From: Adineta steineri
Taxonomy: Eukaryota > Rotifera > Eurotatoria > Adinetida > Adinetidae
Direction of reading: 5' to 3'
NCBI GenBank assembly: GCA_905250115.1
Contig: CAJNOI010000161.1
Span: 22,038-86,037 of the forward strand
DNA: 64,000 nt
The position numbers were made by a program, and so were the translations under genes. The stretch's first letter is position 1. Each line of letters begins with the position of its first letter. This document shows, piece after piece, positions 35,221 to 46,948 of this stretch. The notes under the pieces were generated by a model, which saw only the letters and a list, made by a program, of their open reading frames with translations, searched no databases and had not been told where the DNA came from.

Positions 35221-38200
35221 TCAGTCATCATAATATGTATTTTTTCGAAATCGATTGGTGTTGTTTGTTTCATTTTTTGATGTAAAAAAATCATCAGTTC
35301 CAACACGAGGTCGAGAACCACTACTACCATTATAATTGTTATATGATGAATAAGTATTCTTCTTTGATGCACTTGTATAATCATTATGATCATCGTCATC
35401 ATCTTCATATTTTGAACGAGATACTGGTTTTGAAGCAGATAAAGCTCGATTATCATTGTTATATTTTGAATGTGTTGTCATTTTTGAAGATGGATAATCA
35501 TCGTCATCATCATCACCACCATATTTTGAACCTGTTGTTGGTTTTGATGATGACCAACGATGATTAGTATTGTCATCATCATCATCATCATTATATTTTG
35601 AACGATTTGTTGGTTTAGATATTGAATAATCATCATCATGATCATATGTTGAACGTTTGTTAAGATTCGAACGATCTGCTAATTGTGAATAACTTTTAAT
35701 AGATTTATTATTTGTTGTGGTTTTTTTTATATAATTATCTTCATCATCTTCATCATCATGATTATAGGATTTGTTTGATGTTGTCAGCTTATAATGATTA
35801 TTAGTACTACTATAATTATCATTGTAAATACTTGTTGATGGTGGCGGTGGTTGTTTAGTATTTGAAGAAAATCTATTTGTTGAATATGGTGAAGTATCAA
35901 ATCGACTTATTGGCTAAAACAAAAGTTTTTTTATTTTTATTTCAATATGAATAAATAATTACTTTTGACTTTTGTAATCGACTATAGTCTTCTTCATCAT
36001 CATCACTATTATTATCTCGTTTTAATGCTGAATTATTTGTATAAGATTTAGTATCACGTATAAGAGGACTAACATCACGTCTTTTTGTATCACCTGTTAA
36101 CGATGATTTCGTATTAAGTCTTGTTAATATATCATCACTTCTTGCTGATTTAAGAGCTGTTGATGGTGTTGACCATGGTGTCTCTTCAGGAAATGCTTCG
36201 TATGTCGAACGAAATGCTTTTGTTTCAGTATCACGCACATTCTTTTTGGGTATAACACTAGTATTAGGAGCACCTACTACCTTTTTCTTCTTATTTAAAC
36301 CATTTATTGAAGATAAATTATTTTTATTATCATCATCTTCATCATCACTGTATGTTTTGGCTTTATTTTTATTTGAAGTAATACTTGGTAATTTTTCTGA
36401 AGTAATTTTTGAATTTTTTGTTCGTAAATTTTTATTCTCGTCACCTTCGGATTGTCGATTTATACGAATAGATTTTGGTTTTATAATACGTGAATTTAAT
36501 TCTTTATAATTATCATTTATTGTTTGAATTAAACATGAAAAACCTTGTTCAATTGATTCATCTACTTTATTTTTACGATTTTGTGGCAATGCTGAACAAA
36601 ATTCCTTAAAAAGATTTTTTTTATTTAAATCTTTATTCTTCAAACGAATAATAAAACTTACAATATTATATTTTGTTTTTAATCTGTCAATATTAAATTT
36701 CCGTTTAAAATCATATTCATTACTAATAGCACCTCTTTGATCTTGTTTATTCGCTAAACTAATTTTTTTGAAAAAAAATTAAAACTTGATTATTATGGAA
36801 ATCAAAATTAACTTACAAAAGAATTGGTTTACTTTTAAGTTTATCATGTTCAAGTAAATCTTCTAGAATATCTTGATTTTCCCTGAATCGATTTCTTTCA
36901 CTAGCATCAATTACAAATATATAGCCATGTATTTGATCGTAATATTGTAACCATGATTGTTGTCGAGATCTTTCTTCACCACTTACATCAATTATTTGTA
37001 CATGTTGCTGTAGTTTGTTTTTATCACTATTATCATTTTTCACAGAATGTGGACGTGTTATAGTTATCGTTTTTGAGCTTGTTGTTGGTGAAATATTATC
37101 AGTTGGCTCTAAAGGATACAATTAGTTCAAAAGAAAATAAATCAAATCAAATTTTTACCTCCTTGAATTGCTTTAATTATTGATGTTTTACCTAAATAAA
37201 TTCTATATGAGAAAAATAAATATGTGAAAAGAGATTTATTACCAGCATCATCAAGGCCAAATACACCGATGGTGATAGTTCTAAATAAATAATTTATAAC
37301 TGTACATCAGAGTTGTAACCGGTCGGGGAAAAGCCGGTCTTGAAATCTTTTTAGGCCCGTGAAAATCGACCTATTTGATCAGACCGATTACAACTCCATT
37401 GTAATCTTATTTCAAAGATTGGCTGATGGATTATTTTACTTGAAAGAAAATAAACAATCAGAAAAAATGTGTGAATGTACAATTCGAAGTGGATCGTAAC
37501 TTTTTTTTCAATGAAACAATCGGTACAAATGAAAAAATTTTAACCTATCCTAAATTGACTCACATCTACATTTTTCTGAAACCGGTCGGTTACAACTCTA
37601 CTGTATATCTCATTATTTAATCATAGTCATTTCTGATATTAAATCTTAAATATTGCTATAAATGATCTAGAAATTTTGTATAATCAGTTAGATTTAGTGA
37701 GACAAGAACATATTTAAAAGAACAAGTGTTCATCAATGTTTGTTAGTCGAAGTTTTGAACATTTTATAAGTTTAATATCTATCAGAGGAGATATACTGAA
37801 ACGATGAACTTATTAGTTTGATCTGAATTTTTACTTACAGATTAATTTGATAGATTTATTGTCTTTTTAAATACTATCATTTTCACAATTATATTTTTTT
37901 CTCAAATTATTGAAAATTCGATCTTATTAATTGCAATCGATCAACGGGTATACCTCATTACTCTATTTTTTATCATTACATTCTTACTTATACATATATA
38001 CTTTAGAAATTCGATTTGAGATTGTTTACTTTAAGTACAATATCCAAATACAGGCGCGTTCTGATCTTGAAATAATTCTGTATATCACGAGAATTTTTTC
38101 AAGGTTATATCAAATCATATTTTAGTAAACTTTAGTGTACGGTCTAGATTAATAAAAGATCATCACTAACAGGATGTTCCTATTTATCAAGCATAGTTTC

Positions 38201-38400
38201 TAGTCAGTTACTTAAACTCAGTAATATGGAACATTTCTTTTTCAAACTATGCAGATCGAGCGAAACCAATTACTCATGAGAAGAATTTTAAATTAGTTTA
38301 TAGAATTTTCTTCTAAATGAATAATATTGACCTACTTATCATCTTCTTTTTGTTGGTTTGGTATTGATGATTTTAAACTTTTACAAGATGCAGTACCCAT
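35221..38400 (-). CDS. ARL13: ARL13-like small GTPase with long Asp-rich tail
   Basis: ARL13B is a ciliary membrane GTPase and exchange factor for ARL3. Exons on the minus strand are 38400-38336, 37280-37243, 37191-37159, 37108-36817, 36758-35963 and 35913-35221 (1917 nt, 638 aa). The N-terminus MGTASCKS has Gly2 for myristoylation and a nearby Cys, fitting the lipid-anchored N-terminus of the family. Nucleotide-binding motifs: G1 GLDDAGKTS, G3 region IIDVSGEERS (in place of the usual D..GG), G4 NKQD and G5 CSAL. From about residue 220 the protein is disordered, and the last roughly 230 residues carry degenerate repeats of the form SK(Y)-(D)4-6. Placement with ARL13 rather than another ARF-like protein rests on the GTPase order, the N-terminus and the long tail. 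Confidence 0.8.
37281..38335 (-). other. First intron (1.06 kb) of the ARL13-like gene
   Basis: This intron lies between the exon encoding the acylated N-terminus and the P-loop exon. The MITE at 37308-37600 accounts for about a quarter of its length. The remainder is AT-rich with no frame. Confidence 0.75.
37308..37600. mobile_element. hAT-like MITE (293 bp) in the first intron of the ARL13-like gene
   Basis: The left end is CAGAGTTGTAACCGG and the right end is the inverted form (CCGGTCGGTTACAACTCTA), giving about 13 matching terminal bases. It is flanked by an 8-bp near-duplication, CTGTACAT (37300-37307) and CTGTATAT (37601-37608), 7 of 8 matching. Eight-bp duplications with CAG..-type ends are typical of hAT elements. 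A second CCGGTC phrase lies just inside the left end. There is no coding capacity. The element starts only 27 bp from the acceptor of the intron (minus strand). Confidence 0.78.
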
Positions 38401-39407
38401 ATTGTCAATTTATTTCACCTTTTTACACACTACCTAAATTATGAAAACAGAAAACATAAAAAACTATAAGTAGAATAATTATTGCATAGATATATTGCAA
38501 TATTATGTTTGCATTTGTTTCTTTCCTTCTGGCAACTTGAAGTTGATAGAAGAACACCATCTTAACGATATATTCCATGGCAGCAGCTAAAAGCAACTTC
38601 TTTTCAAGAACAGAGGTCACTGAGAGACAAAAAAGAAATTTGAACACTTCTTAAAAGCTACAGTTATTATCGAAGCTTCGTACATACTCCGATTTTAAAT
38701 GTAATCAATAAGCTTTCCATAAGAACATGACCCTAGATATATTATATCCCCTTAATATGTATCTCTTATCTATTAAATGCATCTGTGAATTTTACAGTAT
38801 CTAGTGATATATATGAATCAACATTGATTTAGATTCTATGAGTGTTCATAGATTCGTTATACCTATGACATATTATTTGGTTTGAATGAATTTATATGAA
38901 CTAATCCAACAGATCAATACTTTGTCAAATATACGATTTGAAAGTAATAATTTTCTATATTTACTACTTGTGTTTTTTTAAGTTAATATAAGAACGTAAA
39001 TGAAAGTTATTTTAGTTTTTACTAAAAATATATTTTTCAAAGAATAAGAGACTTTGCGTAACATTTGAGGTTGTCAACAACAAAAAAAAATATTATGACA
39101 TTTGTATTTCATCACATCGGGAACAAATAAATGAAATCTAAACCTTTTAGTTTACGAAGTGAAGTGTATTTAAAAATTTAATTTGAAAATCTATTACTAT
39201 AGTAATCTCAAAGCAGATGTCACTTCTTAATAATCGTATTCTGCATGATAGGTTAATAAAATTTAACCATCCAGTCCTTCTGTTACTAATAACAATTTCT
39301 ATGACAAATGGAGGAATGAATAAAATGTTCTTCGTACTTTCATTCAGTTGTTTACGTACATTTCAGTCGGTCTGATAAACTTTTAGTAGAAAAAAAATTG
39401 AAAAATA
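38401..39407. other. Divergent intergenic region, ARL13-like (-) and CCT3 (+)
   Basis: About 1 kb separates the two start codons and must contain both promoters. The minus-strand frame at 38423-38647 lacks a domain and probably lies in 5' UTR or spacer. Just before CCT3 there are two possible acceptor sites (ACATTTCAG and CTTTTAG), which could reflect a 5' UTR intron or leader trans-splicing. Confidence 0.45.
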
Positions 39408-42273
39408 ATGTTCGGAGGTGGAAATAGTTATCAACCAGTTATGGTTTTAAGTAAATAAAATGATTTGTATTTACACACACGCAAACTCTCCTTTATTTTT
39501 GTCTAGATTCAAATACAAAACGAGATCAAGGAAAAAAAGCGCAATTTAGTAATATTTTTGCAGCTAAAGTAATATTTTGTTAATTTTTTTGTCTTCAATA
39601 TCTTTTTCACTTTTAAGACAATTGCCGATACAATTCGTACATGTCTCGGTCCACGAGCTATGCTTAAAGTTTGTTTTTTCTATACTAAATTTTCTTTTAA
39701 TAATTTTATTGTTGTCTTAGATGGTTCTTGACCCAATGGGCGGTATTGTTTTAACAAATGATGGCAACGCTATTTTACGTGAAGTATAGAATAGAAATTA
39801 GAAAATTTTCTCAAAATTTACGAATTTTATAAATTATTTAGATCCAAGTTCAACATCCAGCCGGTAAAACAATGATTGAAATAAGTCGAACACAAGATGA
39901 AGAAGTTGGTGATGGTACAACAAGTGTTATTATTTTAGGTAATTAATATTACATATTTTTATTTCAAAAACTAAATAAAATCTTTTATTTAGCTGGTGAA
40001 ATATTAGCTCAATCAGAACAATATCTTCGTCAAGGTCTACATGCAACAGTAGTTATTCGTGCATATCGAAAAGCACTTGAAGATTGTATTGAAATAATGA
40101 AAACAAAAGCTAGTATACCAATTGACATAAAAAATCGTGAAGAAATGTTACGAGTTGTTAAAAGTTGTATTGGAACAAAATATTTATCTAGATGGTATAT
40201 TAGAAAAAAACTAATTCATTCTATACATATGTAAATAAATAAATTTAGGAGTGATTTAGCTTGTCAAATATCACTTGATGCTATCGAGACTGTTATGGTT
40301 GATGACAATGGCCGACGAGAAATTGATTTTAAACGATATGCTCGTTTTGAAAAGGTATATCTTGATCTTCTTCTTTGTTGTTTTTTTTATATAACATGTT
40401 TTTTTATATAGATACCTGGTGGTTCAATTGAGGATTGTTGTTTACTTAAAGGTGTCATGCTTAATAAAGATGTTGTTCATCCAAAAATGAAAAGGTAATT
40501 ATACTATTGAATGAAAATTTTTGTTTTCAATTATTTATATAGACGTATTGAAAATCCACGTATTGTATTACTCGATTGTAATCTTGAATATAAAAAAGGT
40601 GAAAGTCAAACATCATTAGAATTTAGTGGTGAACCTGATTTTACGTAAGTAGAAAAAGTTTTTCTATTTTGGAAATAATGAAAATCATATTACTTTTTCA
40701 TTGTTGAAAAACTAATAATTGATATTTGTTGTTTATAACAGCACACTTCAACAATTATTGCTAAAAACTTCAGCATAATCTACAATCTATTTTCTATTAC
40801 ATGTGAGGCATGTATCTTTTCTCGTCATTACTATTTCACAATGTATATTGTTTTAGTTTAATCAACGCGAAAAAAAACTAAATGCGAACAATGAGTTATT
40901 ATTTTTCGTCCAAGTTCGATTGCTTGCTTATTATACGAAATACATGTAAATTACATGCGTATTAATTAAGATTTGTAATAAGTGTAAAAGAAACACCTGT
41001 CTATCAAATATGCGGTTATAATTATATCTTTTTGAATTTTAAATTCATCAAACTATTTACATGGTAAATTAGAAATTAAAACTCCGGCCATCTGAAATCT
41101 GCATATTTATATTTGTAATTGTTAATTCTATTGATTATTTCAATAGACGTATGTTACAATTAGAAGAAGAAAGTATTCATGCAATGTGTCAAGAAATTAT
41201 TGCTCTTAAACCAGATGTTATTGTGACAGAAAAAGGCATATCTGGTAAGATGAAAAAATATTTATTTAATTTATTTCGAAAAGTTATTGTTTAGATGTTG
41301 CTTGTCATTATTTGGCTGCTGCTGGAATATCAGCTGTACGACGTACAAAAAAATCGGATAATAATCGAATTTCACGAGCAACTGGTGCATCAATTGTTAA
41401 TGAAACAGCTGATTTGAAAGAAGAAGATGTTGGAACAGGTTGTGGTTTATTTGAAATAAGAAAAATTGGTGATGAGTAAGAATAGATCTAAAAACAAAGA
41501 TTATTTTATCACTTGGTTTATTTTAGATACTACACATTTTTTGAACAATGTAAAAATCCAAAAGCATGTACAATTATCTTACGTGGTGCAAATAAAGATG
41601 TTTTAAATGAAATCGAACGAAATTTCCATGATGCCATGAATGTTACACGTAATGTTATGCTTGAACCACGTTTAACACCAGGTGGTGGTGCTGTTGAAAT
41701 GGCTCTATCAAGGTTTATTTACAATAAATATAGTTTCTTATTCTTATTTTTTTTCTTTATCTATTTAGAGCATTGGATACAATGAGTAGTGGTGAAGGTA
41801 TAACAAATGATGAATTTTTCAAAGGTGTAGAAAAATATCCATACAAAGCAGTTAGTCGAGCATTAGAAATTATTCCACGTACATTAATTCAGAATTGCGG
41901 TGGTAATGTTGTTAAACAATTGACGACACTTCGTGCTAAACATCATCAACAAGCTGATCAATTTACATGGGGTATTGATGGTGAAACTGGTCAATTAGTT
42001 GATATGCATAAATTTGGTATATGGGAACCAATTTCTGTTAAAATGCAAATAATAAAAACAGCTATTGAAGTAAACATATTTTTTTACTTGTAAATAATAA
42101 TAATAATATGATAAATTTTGTTATAGACTGCCATTTTATTACTTCGTATTGATGATATTGTCTCAGGTACAAAGAAAGCAAGTACATTAACGGACGGATC
42201 TGGACAAGGTGATGGAAAACGAAAGAAAGAAGATGATGATAGTAAACCAACTGATGAATCAAACAAAAGTTAA
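39408..42273 (+). CDS. CCT3: T-complex protein 1 subunit gamma (CCT3)
   Basis: This is one of eight subunits of the cytosolic TRiC/CCT chaperonin that folds actin, tubulin and other proteins. Exons are 39408-39450, 39507-39568, 39618-39668, 39721-39783, 39842-39938, 39993-40194, 40249-40354, 40412-40494, 40543-40644, 41147-41244, 41295-41475, 41527-41712, 41769-42069 and 42127-42273 (1722 nt, 573 aa). Group II chaperonin signatures: LGPRAMLKMVLDPMG, TNDGNAILREIQVQHP, the ATPase motif GDGTTSV and the late motif PGGGAVEMAL. The subunit identity fits NSNTKRDQGKKAQ near the N-terminus. The C-terminus is a Lys/Asp/Ser-rich tail longer than usual. AATAAA lies 20 bp after the stop (42294-42299). It converges with MPPE1, 386 bp away. 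Confidence 0.96.
40645..41146 (+). other. 502-bp CCT3 intron
   Basis: This is the only long intron in a gene whose other introns are about 50 bp. It is AT-rich, without a frame or clear terminal inverted repeats. Confidence 0.7.
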
Positions 42274-42659
42274 GATATACATATGAGCAAATCAATAAAC
42301 TAACATTTTTTCATTCGCAATACGTAATTGTATGCTTTTGTTTTTATAGTTATGATTTATATTTGTTATTGTTTATTTAAAAAAAAAACGAGTTCATCCG
42401 ATGCATAAGAAATGAAAATACAGATTAAAATGAATTATGTTTGACATAATAAAAGACAAAAAATGACGTTTGATAAAAATATGTATTGTATTGCGCAAAA
42501 TATCTATAAACAACATAACAGATTCCTAATGCTATTAGTGAAAGTTTATACACTGACTGATAATATATTATCCATGAATAATTTTCTATATATGTATATA
42601 TTATTTGGCATTTATTAACAAATCTAACGGAAGTTCATTTTGTAAAACGTTGTTTTTTC
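42274..42659. terminator. Convergent 3' ends of CCT3 and MPPE1
   Basis: CCT3 (+) has AATAAA at 42294-42299. On the minus strand the MPPE1 transcript has AATAAA at 42616-42611, 44 bp after its stop. The two signals lie about 310 bp apart, so the transcripts need not overlap. No other content is seen. Confidence 0.55.
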
Positions 42660-43873
42660 TTAAAATTTAATTCTTCTTCTTAAAAAACAAAAAGCTAATA
42701 GAAAAAATGGTCTTCTTCCTCCAAATAACATATATAAAATCAAAAGAAGAGCACCAATACCATAGGACAAAAAAACTGTTGTTTCACGTGGTAAATAACA
42801 ATGTGATACACGTTCATTATTGCTTGTAATGGATAATAACATTAATGATGGATCATCACGATTACGCCAAGAAAATGATGGAACAGTCCATTCAGGAATG
42901 GCTTTACCATTTAAACCCATATGACTTGTATGACAAAAATCATGTGTATGAGCTGTGAATGCAAGACGTGGTTGAATTGTTTTTAGTAAATGTTCAGTTG
43001 CATCTTTAGATAAAACATCATAACGTTCTTTATGTGGAATAATTCGAGAAGAGGAAGACGATGACTATAGAAATAAAGAAAAATATTTAATGAAAGTATT
43101 GGATTGATTGTTCTTACTTGTGTCCATCGTGAACAATTAGCATCTGACACTCGATATAATGGAAAATGAGATAATAATATTGGTTTAGTCCATGCTCCGG
43201 ATTGTTTAAGATCATTAATAACTTCGCTAAGTTCTTTTTCAGCGCGTGCACATAAACGACATTGATCACCTTCGAATGCCATCGAATTGATTAATACAAA
43301 ATGTATATTATTATCATCAATTGTTATTGAACGAACATGTGGAGCATGAAATGAACTTTCAAAACGTTTTAAACGACCATCTGATACATCATAATGAAAA
43401 CCAATATCATGATTACCAGCAAGAACATATATTTTTGTATCAATTGGAATAGAGAATAATGAATGAAAACGTTGAACAGTTGTTTCCCATTCATGATCAG
43501 AACACCATTTACCTTCATCAGTTACATCACCAAGAAAAAAAATAATATTTGGTTCAAATAGAAATCTTGCTGATTGAAATGAACGATACATTTGCCATTC
43601 TCGACGTAATTTATCAAACCAATGACCTTCACGTGAGCCAAGTAAGTGGGTATCAGCAATAAACATTACATGTAATGGTTTTTGATATGGATCATTTGGT
43701 GGTTTTACAGTAAAATCCTGATCAAGTTTAGATAATTGAGGCCATGAACAACCCAATAAAACAAAATAATAGATCAAAAATTCACAATAAATAAATATAA
43801 ATATTAATAATAAAAGAATTTTTGCTAGAAAATGTAACATCTTTGGTAAACAACAAACATGAATTGCCTTCAT
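42660..43873 (-). CDS. MPPE1: Metallophosphoesterase 1 (MPPE1/PGAP5)
   Basis: MPPE1 removes a side-chain ethanolamine phosphate from the second mannose of GPI anchors, which helps ER exit of GPI-anchored proteins. Two exons (43873-43118, 43064-42660; 1161 nt, 386 aa) match the family length. An N-terminal membrane segment (about residues 15-40) precedes a calcineurin-like catalytic domain. Metal ligands are all present: IADTHLLG (Asp74, His76), GDVTDEGKW (about 115), GNHDIGFHY (about 153), LSHFPLYRRSD-type block and AHTHD. Family hallmarks include HWFDKLRREWQMYR, VPSFSWRNRDDPS and CYLPRE. A second membrane segment lies near the C-terminus, which ends in a basic FLRRRIKF tail on the expected cytosolic side. 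Confidence 0.95.
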
Positions 43874-44285
43874 ATAAATTTTTATAGAGAATTAATATCT
43901 AATATAGACACTATTTACATTCGATAAATGTCCCATCATTGAAGAAATTTATTTATCTAAAGAATATAAGCAAGCAAATAAATAATTGTCTGACATTTAA
44001 TTGTAAAAATAAAACACAAGACAAAAGAAAATTAAATTAAAGGAATGAATGTATACATTAAAATGCCGAGATTTTGTTATTAGAATTTTAAGATAAAAAT
44101 ATAATTATTGAATAGAAGATATCGTTCATCGAAATGAATCATGTAGAAAATAAACTCTTATCTTTGATTTACTTCTATTCCAATAAAAATTTTATCGTAA
44201 AATTTTGTGAGAATATTTTCCTAGACATCGAAAATAAACAAATTAGGCTAAACACATACACCGGCAATAAAATAAAAACTAGCAA
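43874..44285. other. Spacer between MPPE1 and the thioesterase gene
   Basis: This 412-bp AT-rich gap separates two minus-strand genes and should hold the MPPE1 promoter and the thioesterase 3' end. No specific signal is recognisable. Confidence 0.5.
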
Positions 44286-45022
44286 TTAATTTTGTTCAGT
44301 AGGTTTTAGAATTGGTTTCTTTGGCTCGATAAATAAAACAACAGCTTGAGCATAGATTTCGCCTTCGCCATTTTCAACTGTTGCATTTATATATGCTTTT
44401 CTACCTTCAACACGATCAACATGAGCTCGAACTAATACCCATGATGGTACTAATAATGGTTTCTTATAATCAATATTAAGATTAGCTGTAAAACAAGGAC
44501 CAATAGCTGAAAATCTATTATAAATATATTATTAGATTTTGTTTTTTCTTCAAGAAAAATAAATTCACTTACGCAGCAGCACCGCTTACTTCATCAATCA
44601 TTGTAGCAGTAAGTCCTCCGTGTCTAATGAAAATAAATTCAATCATAACAATGTAATATATATATACATTCTATATGGTCCACTTACACAATGCCTTTAT
44701 GTCCACAAATACTTGCACCGAGATGAAAAGCAACGCGAACTTCTTCTTTAATTTGATCTATCGAATCAGCATGTTTTGGTGGACTAGTAGCTTGACCATG
44801 AAATGCTTTTATGGCACGTTCAACTTGTTTTTCATTACCCATAAAATAGTAAAAATGTCGAATACCATTTGAATTTAATAATGAATCAAATAGAAGATGA
44901 CCCGTTATATCATATAATTTACTTCGATCAACAAAATGGCCATTTGATGGCAGATTACGAACCCATTCAGGTGCATCTGCTGGTATAGCTGGTAATTCAA
45001 CAATATCTTGTTGATCAGTCAT
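44286..45022 (-). CDS. Hotdog-fold acyl-CoA thioesterase (PaaI/THEM4-like)
   Basis: This is predicted to hydrolyse acyl-CoA thioesters. Three exons (45022-44688, 44623-44573, 44514-44286; 615 nt, 204 aa) join in frame. The hotdog core has the signature HGGLTATMIDEVSG (exon junction inside V/HGG), where the Gly-Gly and the acidic residue of the following helix form the catalytic site. It continues with the conserved strand NLNIDYKKPLLVPS and a later strand VEGRKAYINATV. An N-terminal extension of about 110 residues resembles that of THEM4/THEM5-type proteins, but no mitochondrial targeting peptide is evident: the start MTDQQDIVE is acidic. Substrate unknown. Confidence 0.82.
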
Positions 45023-45499
45023 TGTTTTTAAACAAAAATTTAAAAAAATAAATATATACGATGTGTTTTCAATAACAGAGCAACGACAAATTACTCGCGA
45101 ATCGCGTTAGTGACTGATGAGTCATACTTTCTTTTCAAGACATATATAATTAATTTGACATAAACTTGTACTAATGATTATTTAATACATCTTTGTTATG
45201 ATTTAGTTTAGCGAGAAAAAAACAAATTCTGATCGAAGTCGTACGTTGAAATCTATTTATTTGGGTTAAATTATTAATCATCTATAATTGTACGAAACTG
45301 ACATCTGTTGATAGTAATGTTGCTCATATCTATTTTAGATCAAAATTAAAAGTTACAAGTTGAGTTTCTCTTTTAATTATCGGATGAATTGTAAATTTAT
45401 TTCGGTTGCCATAGACATCGGGAATATATTGCGAAGCGTTTTTAAAAAAAACCACTATAAATACTATTATACAAATACATATTTCAAAAAAATACAAAG
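45023..45499. other. Spacer between thioesterase and ART-TPR protein 1
   Basis: This is a 477-bp AT-rich spacer containing the thioesterase promoter region and the 3' end of the next minus-strand gene. The 45360-45560 plus-strand frame overlaps coding sequence and is not called. Confidence 0.5.
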
Positions 45500-46948
45500 T
45501 TATTTTAAAATATGTGAAATACGTCGTATATGTTCATCAATTTGTGTAATTTTATCTTGAGTTAATGGAAGCGTTCGACGATATATAGTACTAGCTTTCT
45601 GAAAACAAGAAAGTGCTTGTGAAAAGTCTTTTTTCGATTCATAAATGCGAGCTAAATTTTCAAGGGTTGCTGCAATTGATGGATGATTCGATGATAGAAG
45701 TTTTGTTTTAATATCTAATGAACTTGTATATGATTTAAGCGCCAGATCATACGAACCTATATATATATATATTAAAAATAAGGATAGAGATAAATTTAAT
45801 AAATTACCTTGTTTCCAATAGACATCACCAATATTTTCATGACTATCTGCAATATTTGGATCAGTAATTTTCGGTGATTTTTGTATTCGAAATTCAAGTG
45901 CTTTATTATACCACATTAGACTTGTATTAAAATCTATTCGAATTAAAGAGATTAAACCAAGTAAATTATAACATTGAATAACATCTTCATGATTTGAAGG
46001 TAATTTTTCAAGATAAAGATTAACATACTCTTCAGCTTCGTCGAATCTATCTAAATCATATAATATTTGAGCGAATATTAAAAGATTCATTTGTTTATCA
46101 TTATATTTCATTTTCATATCATCAAAAATTTGTTTAAATTCATGATCATTATCATTATACAGTGTCATTTCAATTGTATAGAACCCATTATTTCCACAAG
46201 TAATATTATTAATTAAAAAAATTGAACCATACATAAAAAGTACTTCATCTTTATCACTAGAATAATTAAGTGAATTAATTTGAATGAATGGTTTCGAGTC
46301 CGGTATTCGAGGATCAGCATCGATTTCAAGTAAAACACGTTCATAATTTTGTTTTGATAATTGATCATTATTAAGAAAAGTAAGAGCTACTTCATTATTT
46401 GTTGTTGCTGAAAGAAATGAATTTATAACAATACATTGTCCAACTGAACTTATCCATTTATCAAGTAATTCAGTTGGTATCAATTGACTTCGATAAACAT
46501 GAAGTGGTGTTGTACATTTATGTTGTTGCATTTGTTGTTGAATATCATGAAGTATCCCACGAAATAAAAATAAATTACGAATATCTTGACTTTCAAGAGA
46601 ATAATTTAATATTTTATATAGAAAACATTCTTGAAGATACCACCATAGAGCTCGATTAGATGAATATTTATTTTTAAATTCACTTAACATACGTAATTCA
46701 TTGCGGTTATCGTTGAATTGTTCATAACACATAGCAATAAGTTCTTCATGATCATTTGAATTATATTCTATTCTTAATAGACAATCCAAAATTAATTGTA
46801 TTTGAAAATATTCAATAGTCAATCCATTGCCAGATTGATTTTCATCATTAGTAATAGACGAAAAAGAAGAAGAAGCAGCAGCTGCTGTTGTTTTGGATGA
46901 TGATTCAGTGGCTTGATTTCGATTTTGTTTTGATCGAAAATCATCCAT
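45500..46948 (-). CDS. ART-like / TPR protein 1 (mono-ADP-ribosyltransferase-like)
   Basis: Two exons (46948-45808, 45756-45500; 1398 nt, 465 aa) are separated by a 51-bp intron. After a Ser/Thr/Ala-rich N-terminus comes a helical block ending WWYLQECFLYKILNYSL. An ART fold resembling R-S-E type ADP-ribosyltransferases follows: HVYRSQ supplies the Arg (about residue 152), INSFLSATT the Ser motif (about 176) and KDEVLFMYGSIF the Glu motif (about 235). The usual E-x-E reads K-D-E. The C-terminal third holds kinesin-light-chain-like TPRs (NLLGLISLIRIDFNTSLMWY, IGDVYWKQGSYDLALKSY, NLARIYESKKDFSQALSCF). No signal peptide is seen, so it is probably intracellular. The TPRs suggest a protein partner; target unknown. 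Confidence 0.8.
   Translation of the reverse strand: MDDFRSKQNRNQATESSSKTTAAAASSSFSSITNDENQSGNGLTIEYFQIQLILDCLLRIEYNSNDHEELIAMCYEQFNDNRNELRMLSEFKNKYSSNRALWWYLQECFLYKILNYSLESQDIRNLFLFRGILHDIQQQMQQHKCTTPLHVYRSQLIPTELLDKWISSVGQCIVINSFLSATTNNEVALTFLNNDQLSKQNYERVLLEIDADPRIPDSKPFIQINSLNYSSDKDEVLFMYGSIFLINNITCGNNGFYTIEMTLYNDNDHEFKQIFDDMKMKYNDKQMNLLIFAQILYDLDRFDEAEEYVNLYLEKLPSNHEDVIQCYNLLGLISLIRIDFNTSLMWYNKALEFRIQKSPKITDPNIADSHENIGDVYWKQGNLLNLSLSLFLIYIYIGSYDLALKSYTSSLDIKTKLLSSNHPSIAATLENLARIYESKKDFSQALSCFQKASTIYRRTLPLTQDKITQIDEHIRRISHILK

Noticed and set aside
35343..35567. His/Met-rich plus-strand frame
   Set aside because: Reverse reading of the Asp (GAT) repeats of the ARL13-like tail.
36246..36509. 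Plus-strand frame across the ARL13-like tail exon
   Set aside because: Antisense shadow of the minus-strand coding exon.
36638..36661. Possible 24-bp intron in the ARL13-like gene (GTAAG..AAG)
   Set aside because: Far too short for splicing, and the frame is open straight through (NIVSFIIRLKNKD), matching the family's spacing.
42062..42295. Minus-strand frames over the last CCT3 exon
   Set aside because: Antisense shadows of CCT3 coding sequence.
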